Shown: positions 23,567 through 36,600 of the stretch, in pieces
How positions within the stretch are numbered: position 1 is the stretch's first letter
Layout of the letters: every line of letters begins with the position of its first letter
NCBI RefSeq assembly: GCF_000340215.1
Contig: NW_006921532.1
Location: 5,097,126-5,161,125, forward strand
DNA length: 64,000 nucleotides
Origin: Pseudocercospora fijiensis CIRAD86
Taxonomy: Eukaryota; Ascomycota; Dothideomycetes; Mycosphaerellales; Mycosphaerellaceae
Reading direction: 5' to 3'
The notes under the pieces: model-generated
The model's input: the letters and a program-made list of their open reading frames with translations, nothing else
Databases searched by the model: none
What the model was told of the DNA's origin: nothing
Program-made: the position numbers and the translations under genes

Positions 23567-23696
23567 TATTACGAAGCTAGGAGGGAAGGGACACCTAGGC
23601 GGCTACTACTAGCCGCCTTATAGGTATACTTCCTCCGTAGCTAGATAGACATAATATAAATCAACACACTTCAAAACTACGTTTCGAACTATAATA
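23567..23696 (+). repeat. 5' LTR of Z (130 bp)
   Basis: Aligns with 38685-38814 over its whole length. Its termini TA...TA are the RIP-altered forms of TG...CA, which is intact in the right copy. Confidence 0.9.
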
Positions 23697-23699
23697 AAA

Positions 23700-23712
23700 T
23701 AGTAGCTTCGCT
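23700..23712 (+). other. Primer-binding site of Z
   Basis: TAGTAGCTTCGCT lies 3 nt inside the 5' LTR and is identical to the X1 site. De-RIPed it is TGGTAGCTTCGCT, complementary to a tRNA 3' end that fits an initiator tRNA-Met. The assignment is an inference; the identity of the two sites is directly visible. Confidence 0.6.
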
Positions 23713-24239
23713 ATAAGTACTAGCGTAAGAAAAACGCACTAACTGTTACTAAACGGACTATCCGAACTACGGTTTACTATCCCCCTCCTCCTCCTAAGGT
23801 AAAAGGTCCTCCGTACCTAGGAGGAATCCTAACGACCTACTCTAACGCTATTTTCCGCACTATCGACGAAAGCAGCAGTTAGACTATACTAAGCGAAAGA
23901 GTTGAGAAATTACTAGCGATAAGTCGACGCGGCTATAGGCGATAGACTAAGTATACCGCCGTCGCCGGCACCCCGCCGCCTTTACTTTTCTATTGTTTAC
24001 ACTCTTATTTGTAGAAGGTAGGTCTGCCCGATACTAGGTTAGCGGGGACCGCAATTTAGGAAGGTTTAGAACAACTAAACGGCGACTGCTACGTACGCTA
24101 CTACGCTTAATATTCTAATTACGCTCGTGCTTAACACTCGAGCACCGAAGCCGCGTAGCCCTTAACTAGCCTAACTAACGGCCTATTGTTCTAAGTCTAT
24201 AGCACCGAAGAACTAAGGGGAACCTTCCGTTAAGTTATA

Positions 24240-27200
24240 GCCTACCGCCTAGGAAGATTGCACTCTTCCCGAATTAGCTAAGGACAGATACTACCTTATC
24301 TATACGGCTTTCACCCTCCTAGCTTTTTCTAAGCTAAGATAGTGCCTAGCAAAACTTCTAGAGGGAGACCTGAAATTCCGCGTTATCGCTATAACCGAGT
24401 AGCTAGAGGATCCTAAAGAAGCGGACCCTCCTCGTAGATTGAGATCTATATTAAGGGAGAACGCTAAGTCTACCGATAGGGACACTACGCCTAAGCCTCC
24501 TACTCGCTCTAAAATTATTAGCAACTAGGTTAACAATAACTCTCTGTCTTATTCCGCGGCACAATAGGTCGACCGTTTAATAGCTTACTAGCTAAAGAGC
24601 GAGCATTTCGCCTAGTAGAAGACCGAGAACTTTAGGTCTACCGCTAAAGAGCCTCTAGAGAACGAATATCGTCCTCGTCGTAGGAAAACTTAGATGCCTC
24701 TAAAGCTAGAGAAGTAAGCGGTTCAACCTTCGGTAGAAGACGATATAGGAGCGGCCCCTAAGCTAGATAGACGCAAGGTTCCCTTTATAATTAATCCGCC
24801 TAAGGGCGACGCCTTTAAGAACTTCGGCTCTTTTCGCAAAGAGCCCCCGCTAGCGCCTCGAGAAAGCTCCCTTATCTCTATATCTACTACTTTACCTCTT
24901 AGCTCTCTCGCCGACTTAGATCCGGAGTAAGAAATATTAGGTAAGGCTAACGGAGCCGTAGCCCCTACTAACGGCAATGCTATATAGTAAATAAAAGAAT
25001 AGTTTGCTTAATAAATGCGAGAAGAACGCGAGAGAGCGGGAATACAGCGTAAGAACGACTAGGCTCGTCTCAATCGCGCCTTCGTAGAGCAACGAGAGGT
25101 CTACGAGCTCGAGATCTAAGAAAAATTGCAAGAGGCTTTCGAGTAGGGCCGCTAGGAAGCCGTAAGAGCTAAGAATAAAGCGGCCGCTAAAGAGAATAGC
25201 GAGGGTAGAGCTCCGCAGCCGTCGGAGTAACCTAACTACCGTATTAATACGGGCAAGCTATTTACATCGGGATAGCGAGGAAACGCTAAGTCTACTAGAA
25301 GACCGAGGGAAGCGAACTCTCGGAATAATACCGGCAATAACGAAGATAGCAATAACAACGCCGAGAATACTAGAATTAGTAGGTTAGAAACGCTTATAGG
25401 GAAATTAGTATAGGCGATAGGGAATAATAGCTAGGTAGGCTATATAGCTCCGTAGAATAAGGACTATCTAGGAGCGACCGGGCCGCCGCGATATACAGGT
25501 CTTTACCCGATACGCAACCGAGTAGGCTACGGCCTAACGAGAGCAGACTAGTAAGCTAATCGGAATCGAGATACTCGCCCTTATACTAGACCTAAGATTA
25601 ACGCCGAGCGTTTCGCGGCCTTAGCCTAGGGAGTCCCGGTCGCTAGAGAGCTACCTACGGGCAACCTTAGGTCTATATAGAACCGCGGGGATCGAGGAAA
25701 CTATATTAACCCTAGGTATAACGGTATATACGCATATACTCCCCTATACACTCCTTAGTCAGATTTTAGCTAGGAAATCGCCCCCTATAAGTTTAAGCCC
25801 GAGCAAATCGGGTATTTTAATAAGGACCTGCCGGAGAGTAAGGGCAAAGGCCCGGTAGTGTATTTCGGGAATACTATATACTACCGAGATGTTTTCGCCT
25901 TTATTACGCGCCTAGACGTCGCTATTTAGGCTAGCGAATACCTAGCTCCTACCCTTCGTCTATTACTATACCGATGCCTTTAGGGTTCCGCTTTACAATA
26001 GTACCTGTACGCGCTTACTAATAATCGACGCACGCTCCTATAGACCGGCCCGAGGATCGAGCGGTAGAAGGAGGCGTTACGCGAACAGTTCCGATTAGAC
26101 CCTTTAGTCGCTACGCGCGAGATAGAGATAGAGTAATACCGCATCGAGGATGTCGCGGCCCGTAGGAGCGTAAGCGAGTACGTTATTAACGTTATACGTC
26201 TCGCTTAGTAGAGCGGTACGGAATTACTCGCTAGGTAGATCAATTATACCTTCCGTAAGATCGCGCTAGAGCTTAGAGGTAATCTTAATACACCTACGGC
26301 ATTATAGACATATTAAACCCTTATCGATATAATATAGGCCTACTACGCTACGTAGGTAGAGCTATATCTACCCGGTAGCACAACTGCTAGCTACTATAGC
26401 AGTAAGTATAACCTTCGGCGTAGCGATTTAGTATAGGGTAGGTTCGTAGACCTAAGGTTCTAGCCTAGGTCTCGTTTTAACGCTAGACGCGCGCCTTTTC
26501 TCGGAAATAACAATCCGTACAATCGATAGCAACCTAACGCCTTCTAATAGCGCCGTTAGCCTAGACCTTAAGTCTATAGCCGCTAACGACTACAAGCCGC
26601 AAACGCAAGCGTAAACGAGAAGATAGCAGACGCGCGCGGTCTCCCGTAGTATCCGAATCCTTAGAGACAGCAGACGATATCCGGAAATATAAGAGGATAA
26701 GGCATTCCCGCGAGTTACGGAGGCCTCGCCGAGTCCGCCTTTTTCTACGACCCGATAGACCGAGAGTAGGGCGATAAGTACGACGAATCTAGACTTAGTT
26801 AGTAGGACTAGTTCGACGCCTAAGAAGAGCTAGGAGATTAGTACGAGGCGGAAGAAGACGCTAGCTACGCTAGCGGATAAGAGGACTAGGTTTTCCCTTC
26901 TATAAACCCGTTCGCATCTCTAGTCTACTATACTTAGACCTAGAGCCGTAGACCCGAGGTCTCGAGCTAGCCTTCCCGGGAGAAGAACCGATAGGACGGC
27001 CGACCTATACGCTACAATATATACGGGGAGGTTTTCCGCTCCGCTAACGAGTTTTTTACTACCTACCTAGACTAAGCCTATCTAAAAGACGCCTCCGGTA
27101 AACGTACTAACGTGCTCCTTAAATAGGCTTCGGGAAACTCCGCGAGCTAGAAGTAAAACTAGTTACTCCTAGCTCGCAGCGCTTAACCCTAAGTCTATTA

Positions 27201-27400
27201 GAAACTCTAGAATACCTAGTAGCTATAGGAATTTTCGAGCGCCTCAAATTACTAGGTTGCTTACTACTAGATAAGCAAGATGCCTTACGTCTATTAATAG
27301 AGGCCTAAGGGAAAGTATACGATTTAGTATCTTATAGAACTAGCTCTCTCTAGAATATCGAAACGCATCTTACTATAGACAAGCATTAAGAAGATTCATT
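24240..27400 (+). pseudogene. Z gag region remnant
   Basis: The gag-like core lies at about 25.75-26.6 kb: PYKFKPEQIGYFNKDLPESK, then a helical region ending TYQTLIDIIQAYYATQVELY, as in the capsid part of Ty3 gag of filamentous fungi. Upstream (24.3-25.7 kb) is a charged, partly coiled-coil region with many Arg and Glu. Downstream (26.6-26.9 kb) is an acidic linker. No intact zinc knuckle is visible. The gag frame differs from the pol frame, so the original element used either a frameshift or separate ORFs. RIP-type stops are frequent. Confidence 0.65.
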
Positions 27401-27449
27401 ATAGCTAGCTAAGCGAAAATTTGACGACATTAATAGCCTAAAGCTTTAG

Positions 27450-30400
27450 GTCTACTACGTTTAAGAGCAACTACAGATTATTCTATATACGGCTAAGCTC
27501 CCGCCGGGAGACCTAGCTTATACGTTCCGATATTACGACATAGTCGAGGCTAACTACGCTCTTACTCCGGGAGGAGAATTCAAACGTATATGCCTCGATA
27601 CTAGTACAAAAGCATCGATAATAGACTAGAAGTAGCTAGTCGCCTAGCTAGGTCGAGAAAACATCTAGTATCTAAAGCAGCCTCTCGAATTTCGTAGTTT
27701 AGCCGGAAGTACAAAGTGCGAGCAATAGATTAATTTGTCGATGTACTTCCCTATATTCGCGAAGTCTAGAAAGCCTACCCTCGCCTATATCGAATAGCTA
27801 GTAAGAGTTATACCTAATTTACCGCACAATATACTCCTCGGGATAGACGTTATAACCCCCGCCGGCTTTACACTCTATACCGGAGCCGGATACGTCGTTA
27901 TAACAGAAAACGACTGCGCCGTAATACCTATAGCCTATATACCTAAAACTAAGACTCTAATGCGGGCTAATGTTAGGGCTATCGACTAAATTAGGCTACC
28001 GCTACGTACGGCGGCAATGATTCTAGTACGATATAATAGAGCAACGGCTTTTAAGGGCATAGACTAAGACCTCCTCTTTATTCCCGGCGAATCTGAATTC
28101 CCGGGCACGGCGGCGATATACGCCTATATTACCGGACCCGAACTTCCTAGGGTCTAAGTTAGGAATCTTAGCTACGACGACGACCTAGTAATACTACGTA
28201 ATAGAAAACTAGGTAAACTATAGTAATTGTAGATAGACGACATCTAGCAAATCGATGAGTTTAATACGGACCCTCGGTCTATAGAGCGAAAATTAGGAGG
28301 CACCTCGCTCGCGATAGACCTATAGGTACAGGCTCTTTTAACTCGCGAATTCCGAGTATCCTTAAGAACGAGAAAAGCCGTAGTAGAACCTATTTACAGA
28401 GTTACGCAAGCTTAAGCGCTTAAGACCCGACAGTCTTAGGCACCGATAAATAGACTTAGCGAAAATAAGACGATTAGGCTAATAGACCGAGAGTCTCCTC
28501 GCCCTTCCGGCCGAACTCTCGCTAGCGCGTTTCAGTCTAATTCAAGCCTAGCCGGTAACTTAGCGAATTCGGATTAGACTATAGCACGCCCGCAACTCCC
28601 GCGGATATCTAAATCTTAGCTACCGACCCGCGAACTTAACGAAAATAAGGAAGCGGACCTAATAGACCTTAACTTGCCGCCCGATACCGCTAAAATTTCA
28701 ATTAACGCTAGGATAGCTAGTCTTAAAACTTCGGCCGGCGTAACAGTTTACGCGGCTAATCCGGATTCTAACGCGGCGGCAGACCTTTAGTCTATCGCCG
28801 ACAAATTCCTATAGTTATAGACGGATAGGGATACGACGATTAACCTACTAAAGGACGAGTAGTTAGAACTTTCCCTTAAGTCGGGATAGGAAGATAAAAA
28901 GTTTAGTAGTAAGGTTTATCGAATGTCGGTAAAGGACAATATAGAAGTCGATAAACAGTTCGATAAACTCTACTCCTAAGGCAAGATAGCTTTTAGCGAA
29001 AAACCCTTACCGTTAGCTTAGCCGGTTTTCGTCGTCTAGAGGACGCTATTCCGCGACGATAGCTTAGCTTACCGCAAGCTACGCGTAGTTATCGATATTA
29101 GAGGCCTTAATAGCATATCGTAGAAGGATACCTACCCTCTTCCCCTCTAGGACGACATTATCGCTAAGCTACGTAGCTGCATATATATCTCGGTAATAGA
29201 CGCAAGGTCTATGTTCTATTAATTCGCGGTAGCCGAGAAAGATCGCTAGAAATTTATAGTAAACACTGCCCGCGGATAGGAATACTTAAAGGTCGCGGCG
29301 ATAGGATATTATAACAGCGTTTAATACGTATAAAGGCTACTCGACCGCACTCTGCGGGAATTCGGGGACGCGGCGAACGGGTATATCGATAATATAGTCC
29401 TAGGGTCGGTAGACCTAGAGTCTTATCGTACCCTACTCGAATGCGTATTTAAAAAGATAAACGACTTGCGATTTAGCCTAGAACCCGGGAAGGCGTACCT
29501 AGGTTTCCCCTCTATCTAAATTCTTAGGAGAACGGTAGACGGGAAGGGATTCGTAACTTAGGTAGACAGACTCGTAGCGCTACGGGAACTAGAAAAGCCT
29601 ATTAACGCCGAATAGCTAGAACACTATCTCGGTCTAGTCGGCTACCTTAGGTCTACTATTCTATATTTCGGCAGAATTATACTGCCCTTATAGCAAGCTA
29701 AAATCGCCGTAATAAAGGAATACTAGGCTACCTAAACGAAGGGCGGAAGGCGCCGCGCTTAAATGCGGGGAGTAAAGCTATACTAGACCCGCGAAATAGA
29801 CATTGCCTAGGACACTATACAATCTATATAGTCCGAAGATAGGAAGGGATTTCTCTAGCACTTCGACCCTACGTCTACCTTATACATCGATATAGACGCC
29901 TCTAAGGAGTTTAGAATAGGCGTAATATACTACTAAGTCGACGGAGACTTAGAAATAGAATACGAGGAACCCGCCCCTATAACGCGGAAAGATAATACAG
30001 TCTCCGATTTCGTCGATAGCACTACCTAGCTAAAGCGGTCTAAGCAGTTTCCCCGAGATAGACTAAAGATCTTAGGTTTCGCTAGTTATATACTTACGGG
30101 TGCCGAAGCGCGCTACTAGCTAACCGAGCTCGAATTGTTCGGAGTCGTCTAGGCAATTAAAAGGGCGTCTTATATAGTAGACGTAGCACTAAGGACTATC
30201 GTAGTTACCGATTATAGCGCGGTAACGGCGATAGCGAAAAAGACCTAGATCGCTACGACGGTATCTACGGCCGGATTAAACCGGAGAATAATCTAGGCCG
30301 CTATCTATATTTCCTAATTCGCGAGCTTAGAAATTGTCTATAGACTAGGACGTAATTATATCGCCCCTAATACACTCTCCCGATTATAGGGCGTACTCTC

Positions 30401-32543
30401 CCTCTAACGGGACGACGTTAACGCTAGCAGCTTAGACGAGATTCCTATAATATTAATAATGCTATACGACCTTAAGCCTACCTTCGAAGGCGACGGCGCG
30501 TACGATATGAAAATCTCGAGCTAATCGCCGGACCCTGCGTCTACCGCTACTACGCGTATACGTAGCCTTAACCTCCTAAATTTTAAAATAAATATCCCTA
30601 CTCTTCTGCCTTCGGCCCTAGTAAATGTCCTCTCCCCGTCCGGGATCGACTATAGCGAATATTTCTTTTCGCGAACTAATAGATAGGAATACTACCGTCG
30701 CGACGAAATACCCGCCTTTTTCTATAGTATTTAAAAGGAACCTACTCTCTACGTAGAAACGGTAATATCCCTCTCTAACGAGTTTAAGGCGAGACTTAGG
30801 AAAGCATACTAAGACGACCGACCGTAGCGGAGATTACTAGCAGTCCTTAAGTCTATCGAAGTCGTATATACCTAGGACTAAGCAGCACAACCCGAGCAGA
30901 TGTCGAATCGCTAAGTACGGAGGAGGTAGAGGCGTAAGCGCGACCGTAAAGCTAGACGGAAGAAGGTATACTCTAAGACCTAGGTAAAAGCCGCCCTAGA
31001 GACAGGCAGGGCACCTTCGGTCTACCCGGATTAGCCTCTAGCGTATCTCCCGAAGCCAGCCTCTTTACGCTCTTCGGAAGACACCGCCGTACGTAGTATA
31101 TAGTATATACTCGAAAAACCCGACGACGTCCCGATAGACCTAAAGTACCTAGATAGGATTAGATTTTTTCGGGAAGATAGCTTAGTTTACTATATTAACC
31201 CGACCTTACACTATTCCCGTCTATACATTCCTTTTAGCCTTACTTACGAGATCTTTAAGATAGCCTATAACCTTCGGCATTACGCGGGTTTTTAGCGCAC
31301 CCTCGATCGCGTTAACGCGAGTTTCTATATCCGGCACTATCGCCGACATTTGGAACGCTATATCGACTAGTGCTATGCATATAAGACGAATTAGCTAACG
31401 CGATATAAGCCCTACGGTCAACTCAATCCGATAGACGCGAAGTATAGGCTCCCTATAGACGTCTAAATAGTAGACTAGATTATAGGACTCCTACCTACTA
31501 ACGAAGGTTTTAATACGCTCCTTATAGTAACCTATAAGAAGTCTAAACGGGTTTTGCTCCTCCCCGGTAAATACTAGTAGACTATAGAAACCTAGGCAGC
31601 CTAGTACCTTACGGCTATCTAAGAGCGATCTTAGCGAGTCGCTAAAGTCTTTATCTGCGATCGAGACCCTAAATAGCTATCTAAATTCTTTACTATAATA
31701 ATAAAGCTACTAGGCGCATTAATCCTCGCCTCTATAGCTTACTATCTACAGATAGACGGCTAGTCCGAGCGTATAAATCAGACCGTTAAGATCGCTATAC
31801 GGTATTTTGTTACGGCAAATCTAGATATATAGTAGATAGACGTCCTTCCCTCCCTTATATCCTATCTCGGGAGTGTTAAGAATGCGAGTACCGGCGTCTC
31901 GCCCGATAAAATGCTTTTTAGGTTTGATTTAAACACCGACGCCTTTATCGGGCTCCGAGAACTATAGCTAAAGGATTACGTAACGCTACGATAGCAATTT
32001 CGGGACGTAGCCGAGGAATCTATAGCCTTCGTAGCGATAGATATAAAGCACCGCTACGATGCTAAGTATTAGTATATGTTCTTCGAGCCGGGAGACTATA
32101 CTATACTTAGGCTATATTACGGGTATCGCGTATATAGTTAGAGCTATCGCAAATACAGCAATTAGGCTATAGGCCCTTTTAAGATTAAGAGAAGAATAGG
32201 TAAATTGGCCTATAAATTGGAGCTGCCTAAGTTAGTTAAGTTCTACCCGGTAATATCGATCGCGTAGCTCGAGCCCGTACTAAATCTAGCGAAGGACCCC
32301 TTCTCGAGACCTTATCCCCGCGTTCTAGCCCCGATAGACCTATAGTCTAAACAACCTACAATAACTCCTAAACGCGTTTTAGCTAAACGTAGCTTAAAGG
32401 GAAAGACTAAATATCTAGTAAAGTAGAAGGACGAGCAACTAATAATAAATAAATAGGTTAGAGAAGACGAAATGCGAGAAGGTAACGAACACCTAATTAA
32501 AAGATTCGAAGACTCGCAGGTTACGGACAGACAAGTAAATTAA
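27450..32543 (+). pseudogene. Z pol remnant (protease, RT, RNase H, integrase)
   Basis: One frame holds from reverse transcriptase to the stop TAA at 32541-32543. A protease-like segment lies at about 27.6-27.9 kb. RT lies at 28.98-29.7 kb (VVIDIRGLNSIS; ISVIDARSMFYQ; the catalytic box YIDNIVL where YxDD is expected; AYLGFPSIQILRRTVDGKG). RNase H lies at about 29.86-30.39 kb (FIDIDASKEFRIGVIY). Integrase lies at about 31.3-32.05 kb (TYKKSKRVLLLPGK; YYLQIDGQSERINQTVKIAI). The C-terminus after the GPFKIKRRIGKLAYKLELP block shows no clear chromodomain, unlike X1 and Y. The RT is clearly related to that of X1. Dead by RIP. Confidence 0.82.
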
Positions 32544-33600
32544 ATAACGCTGTCTATAACGTAGAGGGAGCCGAGATATATCGCTACGAGATCGATACGA
32601 CCTAGTTAAGATAGTAGCAGCGGCAACAACGTCGACGGGAACGTTAATAGACAGGTATAGCCTATACGACGCTAGCTACCGAGAGGGCAGAAGAAACTAG
32701 TATATATTAAAGAAAGCGACGATAAGTCTATCGGCGGCCCCTTTAGGGAGTAGTAGACCGATCCGTCTCTACTAAATGCAACCTTAAGCGAGTAGAACCC
32801 GACTATAGGCAATAAAGCGCTACGACCGGAATTAACTAGCTCCGATATACATCGCTACTAGATAACTCGCGACGTAGCCCCTAGCAGTACGCTAAGGGAA
32901 GGCCTAACCCTAGGTCTATCTAATATATCTAACTAGAAAGTAGGGGAGATAAAGAAGAGGACCCTAATTCCGACGATACGACGTCTTACTAAGGATGAAA
33001 TTTAGCGATAGCGCGACACCCCCGCGCCTCTAAACACCTAGGTAGGAGCCTATCGAAGAATTCTACTATCCTTGTTTACGACGCTGCAATTCCCGCTTAT
33101 TACGGCGAATCGGTACCTTAACCCCCGGCTATAGGTTTTCCCTCCTATAGAGGAAATCTAATAGTGTTTCCGCTAGCATTACCTCTACAGATTTAGATAT
33201 AGGTTTCGAACACCGATAGACGTAGACTTCCGGGCTACCTTAGCGGAACTAATAAATTCTAGAAGTCGTTTTCCTCGCTTATCGCTTTACTTCGAAAGTT
33301 TGTTTTAAGGTTCGCGTATATACGCTACCGTTAGTCGCGTAAAAGCGCGCGGAAGCTCGGACCCTACCGCGAGGTAACCTTTTTCCGTCCTTCTTCGCGT
33401 AACAATTACTCTATATATAACAATACACTATAAGTCGGCGGTGTACCGTTGCTACTATAAGCATCTTAGTAACATCCGCACTCGATATCGACTACGCCCT
33501 ACCGGCTTACCGCGCTATCTATAGTAAGCGATCCTAACCTCCTACGCTAGCGCAAGTAGAGCGGCATATTCGAGATATTACCGTCGCTACGCGACGACGA
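32544..33600 (+). other. Z spacer between pol and third ORF
   Basis: This is about 1 kb of RIP-scarred sequence. Some of it may be coding (a frame containing many Arg codons), but no domain and no clear start is visible. If the third ORF is expressed from its own mRNA, its start would lie here or in the repeat array. Confidence 0.4.
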
Positions 33601-36600
33601 TAACCCTAGTAAAGGCTAAGGACAGCCGCGTCCTATATCTACTAATAGTAAAGAACAGCAGCCTATTGCTAAGGATAATAGAGAATAGCAGCCTATTGCT
33701 AAGGAGGATAAAGAACAGCAGCCTATTGCTAAAGATAATAGAGAATAGTAGCCTATTACTAAGGAGGATAAAGAATAGTAGCCTATTGCTAAAAATAGTA
33801 AAGAATAGCAGCCTATTACTAAGGAGGATAAAGAACAGCAGCCTATTACTAAAAATGATAAAGAACAGCAGCCTATTACTAAAAATAGTAAAGAACAGCA
33901 GCCTATTGCTAAGGAAGATAAAGAATAGCAGCCTATTACTAAAAATAGTAAGGAACAGTAGCCTATTACTAAGAAGGATAAAGGAGAACAGCCTAGTACT
34001 AAGAATAGAGAAGAACGACAGTCTATAATCGGAAATACTAAGGAATAAGAACAGCCCGTAGAGGCTAGGGAGCAAGAGCAGGATACCTACGCGGACTTAG
34101 GAAGCAAGTCTAAGTCTACTAGTGCGCCCTAAGACGTCGGCGACCCGATAGAAGACGTCGTTTAGTCGACTAAAGACGATAATTATACTAGCGAAGACGA
34201 CGGAGACGTCGGCGATCCGATAGAAGACGTCGTTTAGTCGATTAAAGACGATAACTACGCTAACGAAGAGGTCGACGAAGTCGTCGATAAAAAAGAAGCC
34301 GCTAAGCGAACGCGTAAGAAGAAGAGAGACGAGAAAATAAAGAACGCCGTACTACCGCCTAGGAAAGGCGAACTTCTAAGAATCCCCTACCCGGATATAA
34401 AGCCTAATTTCTCCGATATGTTTCCCTATATCGATAGAGCTAGCCTACCCCTTAACGCTGTTTTAGATATTCCGATAGCGATAGCGCGCACCCTAAATAA
34501 TATAGTCGGCCGCAATAGCTCGCTCCTCTACGAAATCGCTATAGATAAGAGGCTATACGGCGTAGAGCCCTTCTTACCCGACGCCCCGGTCTACGTATCG
34601 CGCTAGACAGCCTTTAGCGTACGAAGGAGCGAGTGCACTCTTACCGGACAATTCTAGGACTTAATCGGCGCCTAAGGAGCCTACCTCTACGATACCTAAT
34701 AGTACGGTTAGGATAAGTCCGCCGAGCTATTCTATAAGACCTATAACCGTTTCGGCCGGAAGAAACTCGACGTTTTAGAATAAAAGCTTATAAAGGAGGG
34801 CGAAGTTAACCGTAAAGCCTTAGTCTATCGTAAGTAGGCTAAAGAAGAGGGTTAGAAGGTAAAGCTACCCGTTAAGGCTCTATAGATTAAAACCGAGACC
34901 GACGACTAGAAGGCCGCCTGCCTTAACTAGGTTAAGAAGGCTTAGACTAAGTAAGCAAAGTAGTATAAGAGAAAATTCAAAGGCCGCAATAAGGAGCTAG
35001 GGCTCGATATCTACAACTACTACGAGTAGGCAGATTTAAAGAACTTCGTCGACAAGTATAATTTCGACGCCGACGAAGATAAGCCTACGGACGCTTAGAA
35101 GAACGCTATTTTAGGCGCTCGCGCTACGATACGAACGTCCGATAGCTAAAGCATCTTACCTAAAGGATTGCGCCGATACCTTACGTCTATCTAGCCTTAT
35201 TATTTCGACCTACTTTTATATAAAAACGCGCTCGTCGACTCCGATAACGCGTACAGATCTATTAAGTATACTAACTAGAAGCATATCCCGGCCGGAGAGC
35301 CGCCTAAAGCAATCTATAAGAAGACCGGCGAGCTCTATCCTCTACAATAGATATAGAATTACGAAGAAGGCCTAGCGAACCCGAAGTTTAGCGTAGACGC
35401 CCGTTCGTAGGAGTAGGCTATAGCGGGCGAACCTCTCGTCTACGACATTAAATACGATACTTTTAGCAGCGACGACTCTATCTTATACGAGGTATATAAG
35501 CCGGAGGATATCGCGATGCCTACGTATAAGGTTCTATTCTATAGCCGAAACGCGAAATGCGCCGACCTCTTTAAGGAGCTCTATTAGGAGAAGATATCCG
35601 AAACAGCGCTAGCCTACGTCGCCCTAGTATACTAGACAACCGAAGGCTAGACCTGCCTTAAGACATATAAGGAGGCCAAAAACTGCTTTATCGGACTTTT
35701 CTCCGATAGTATTAGCCTACTACTAAACGCCGAAAGCGAGCCTAGTAGGATCGTAGAGCACCTTAAGGCTATCTTCGATATAACTAGCGAGGAGTGCCCT
35801 AATACCCTAGACTAGTCGAAGCCCGCCGTACTTAAGGGTAAGCTCCTATTAATATAGCGATCTACGTATATATAGCTAATCGCCGAACTCGCTAAGAATT
35901 AGATATAGCAGTTAGCCTAGGGCGATATCGAACAAGATTTCCGCCGCATAATCCAAAATTTCTAGCTATAGCTAGGACGGTTCCCTCTAGGCCTACGCGC
36001 GTTGCTAATAGACTTGATATTTAGTCTCGTACCGGCTACTAAGGGCCTTATCTTCTAGGACATTCCCGTAAGCTACTATATACTAAAATCCCGAGAGGTA
36101 ACAACCGATAGAGGCGTACGGCTAGAGACACTACCCTTCCCTTTATATATAAAGGAAAAGGAGAAGCTTAAAGCTAAAGTATTAAAGAAATTAGACGCAA
36201 TCGAGCAGAAACACCGCGAGGAGAAGAAAGCTAGCGAGGCCGCCGTAAAGGCCGCTAAAGTAGAAGCAAAAGCGGCTAAGCGCAAACCACTAGCGGCTGC
36301 TACTAAGAAGCGTAAAGCACCTACCGCCGACAAGGCGCCGACTCTAAAGAAGCTAAAATCTACAATAGCAACTACGACTATAGTAGCTAAATCTCTGTAT
36401 ACGAAGGCAAAGCGGATTGCCGCCGCTAAAGACGAGGCTACGTAGACTACTATATAGGACCCTTCGTCTACCTAGCTAGAACAGTTAGGTACTAGCAAAG
36501 CCTCTAGTAAGGGGAAATTAGCTAAGAAGGCTAAGATAAGTAGCGCGGATCCTCCGATCGACGCGCGCGACCGGGACCCTTCGTCTACCTAGCTAGAACA

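Noticed and set aside
33587..34075. A 162-codon minus-strand frame rich in Leu, Phe and Ser, like a membrane protein
   Set aside because: It is the complement of the 30-bp repeat in the Z third ORF and is periodic in step with it.
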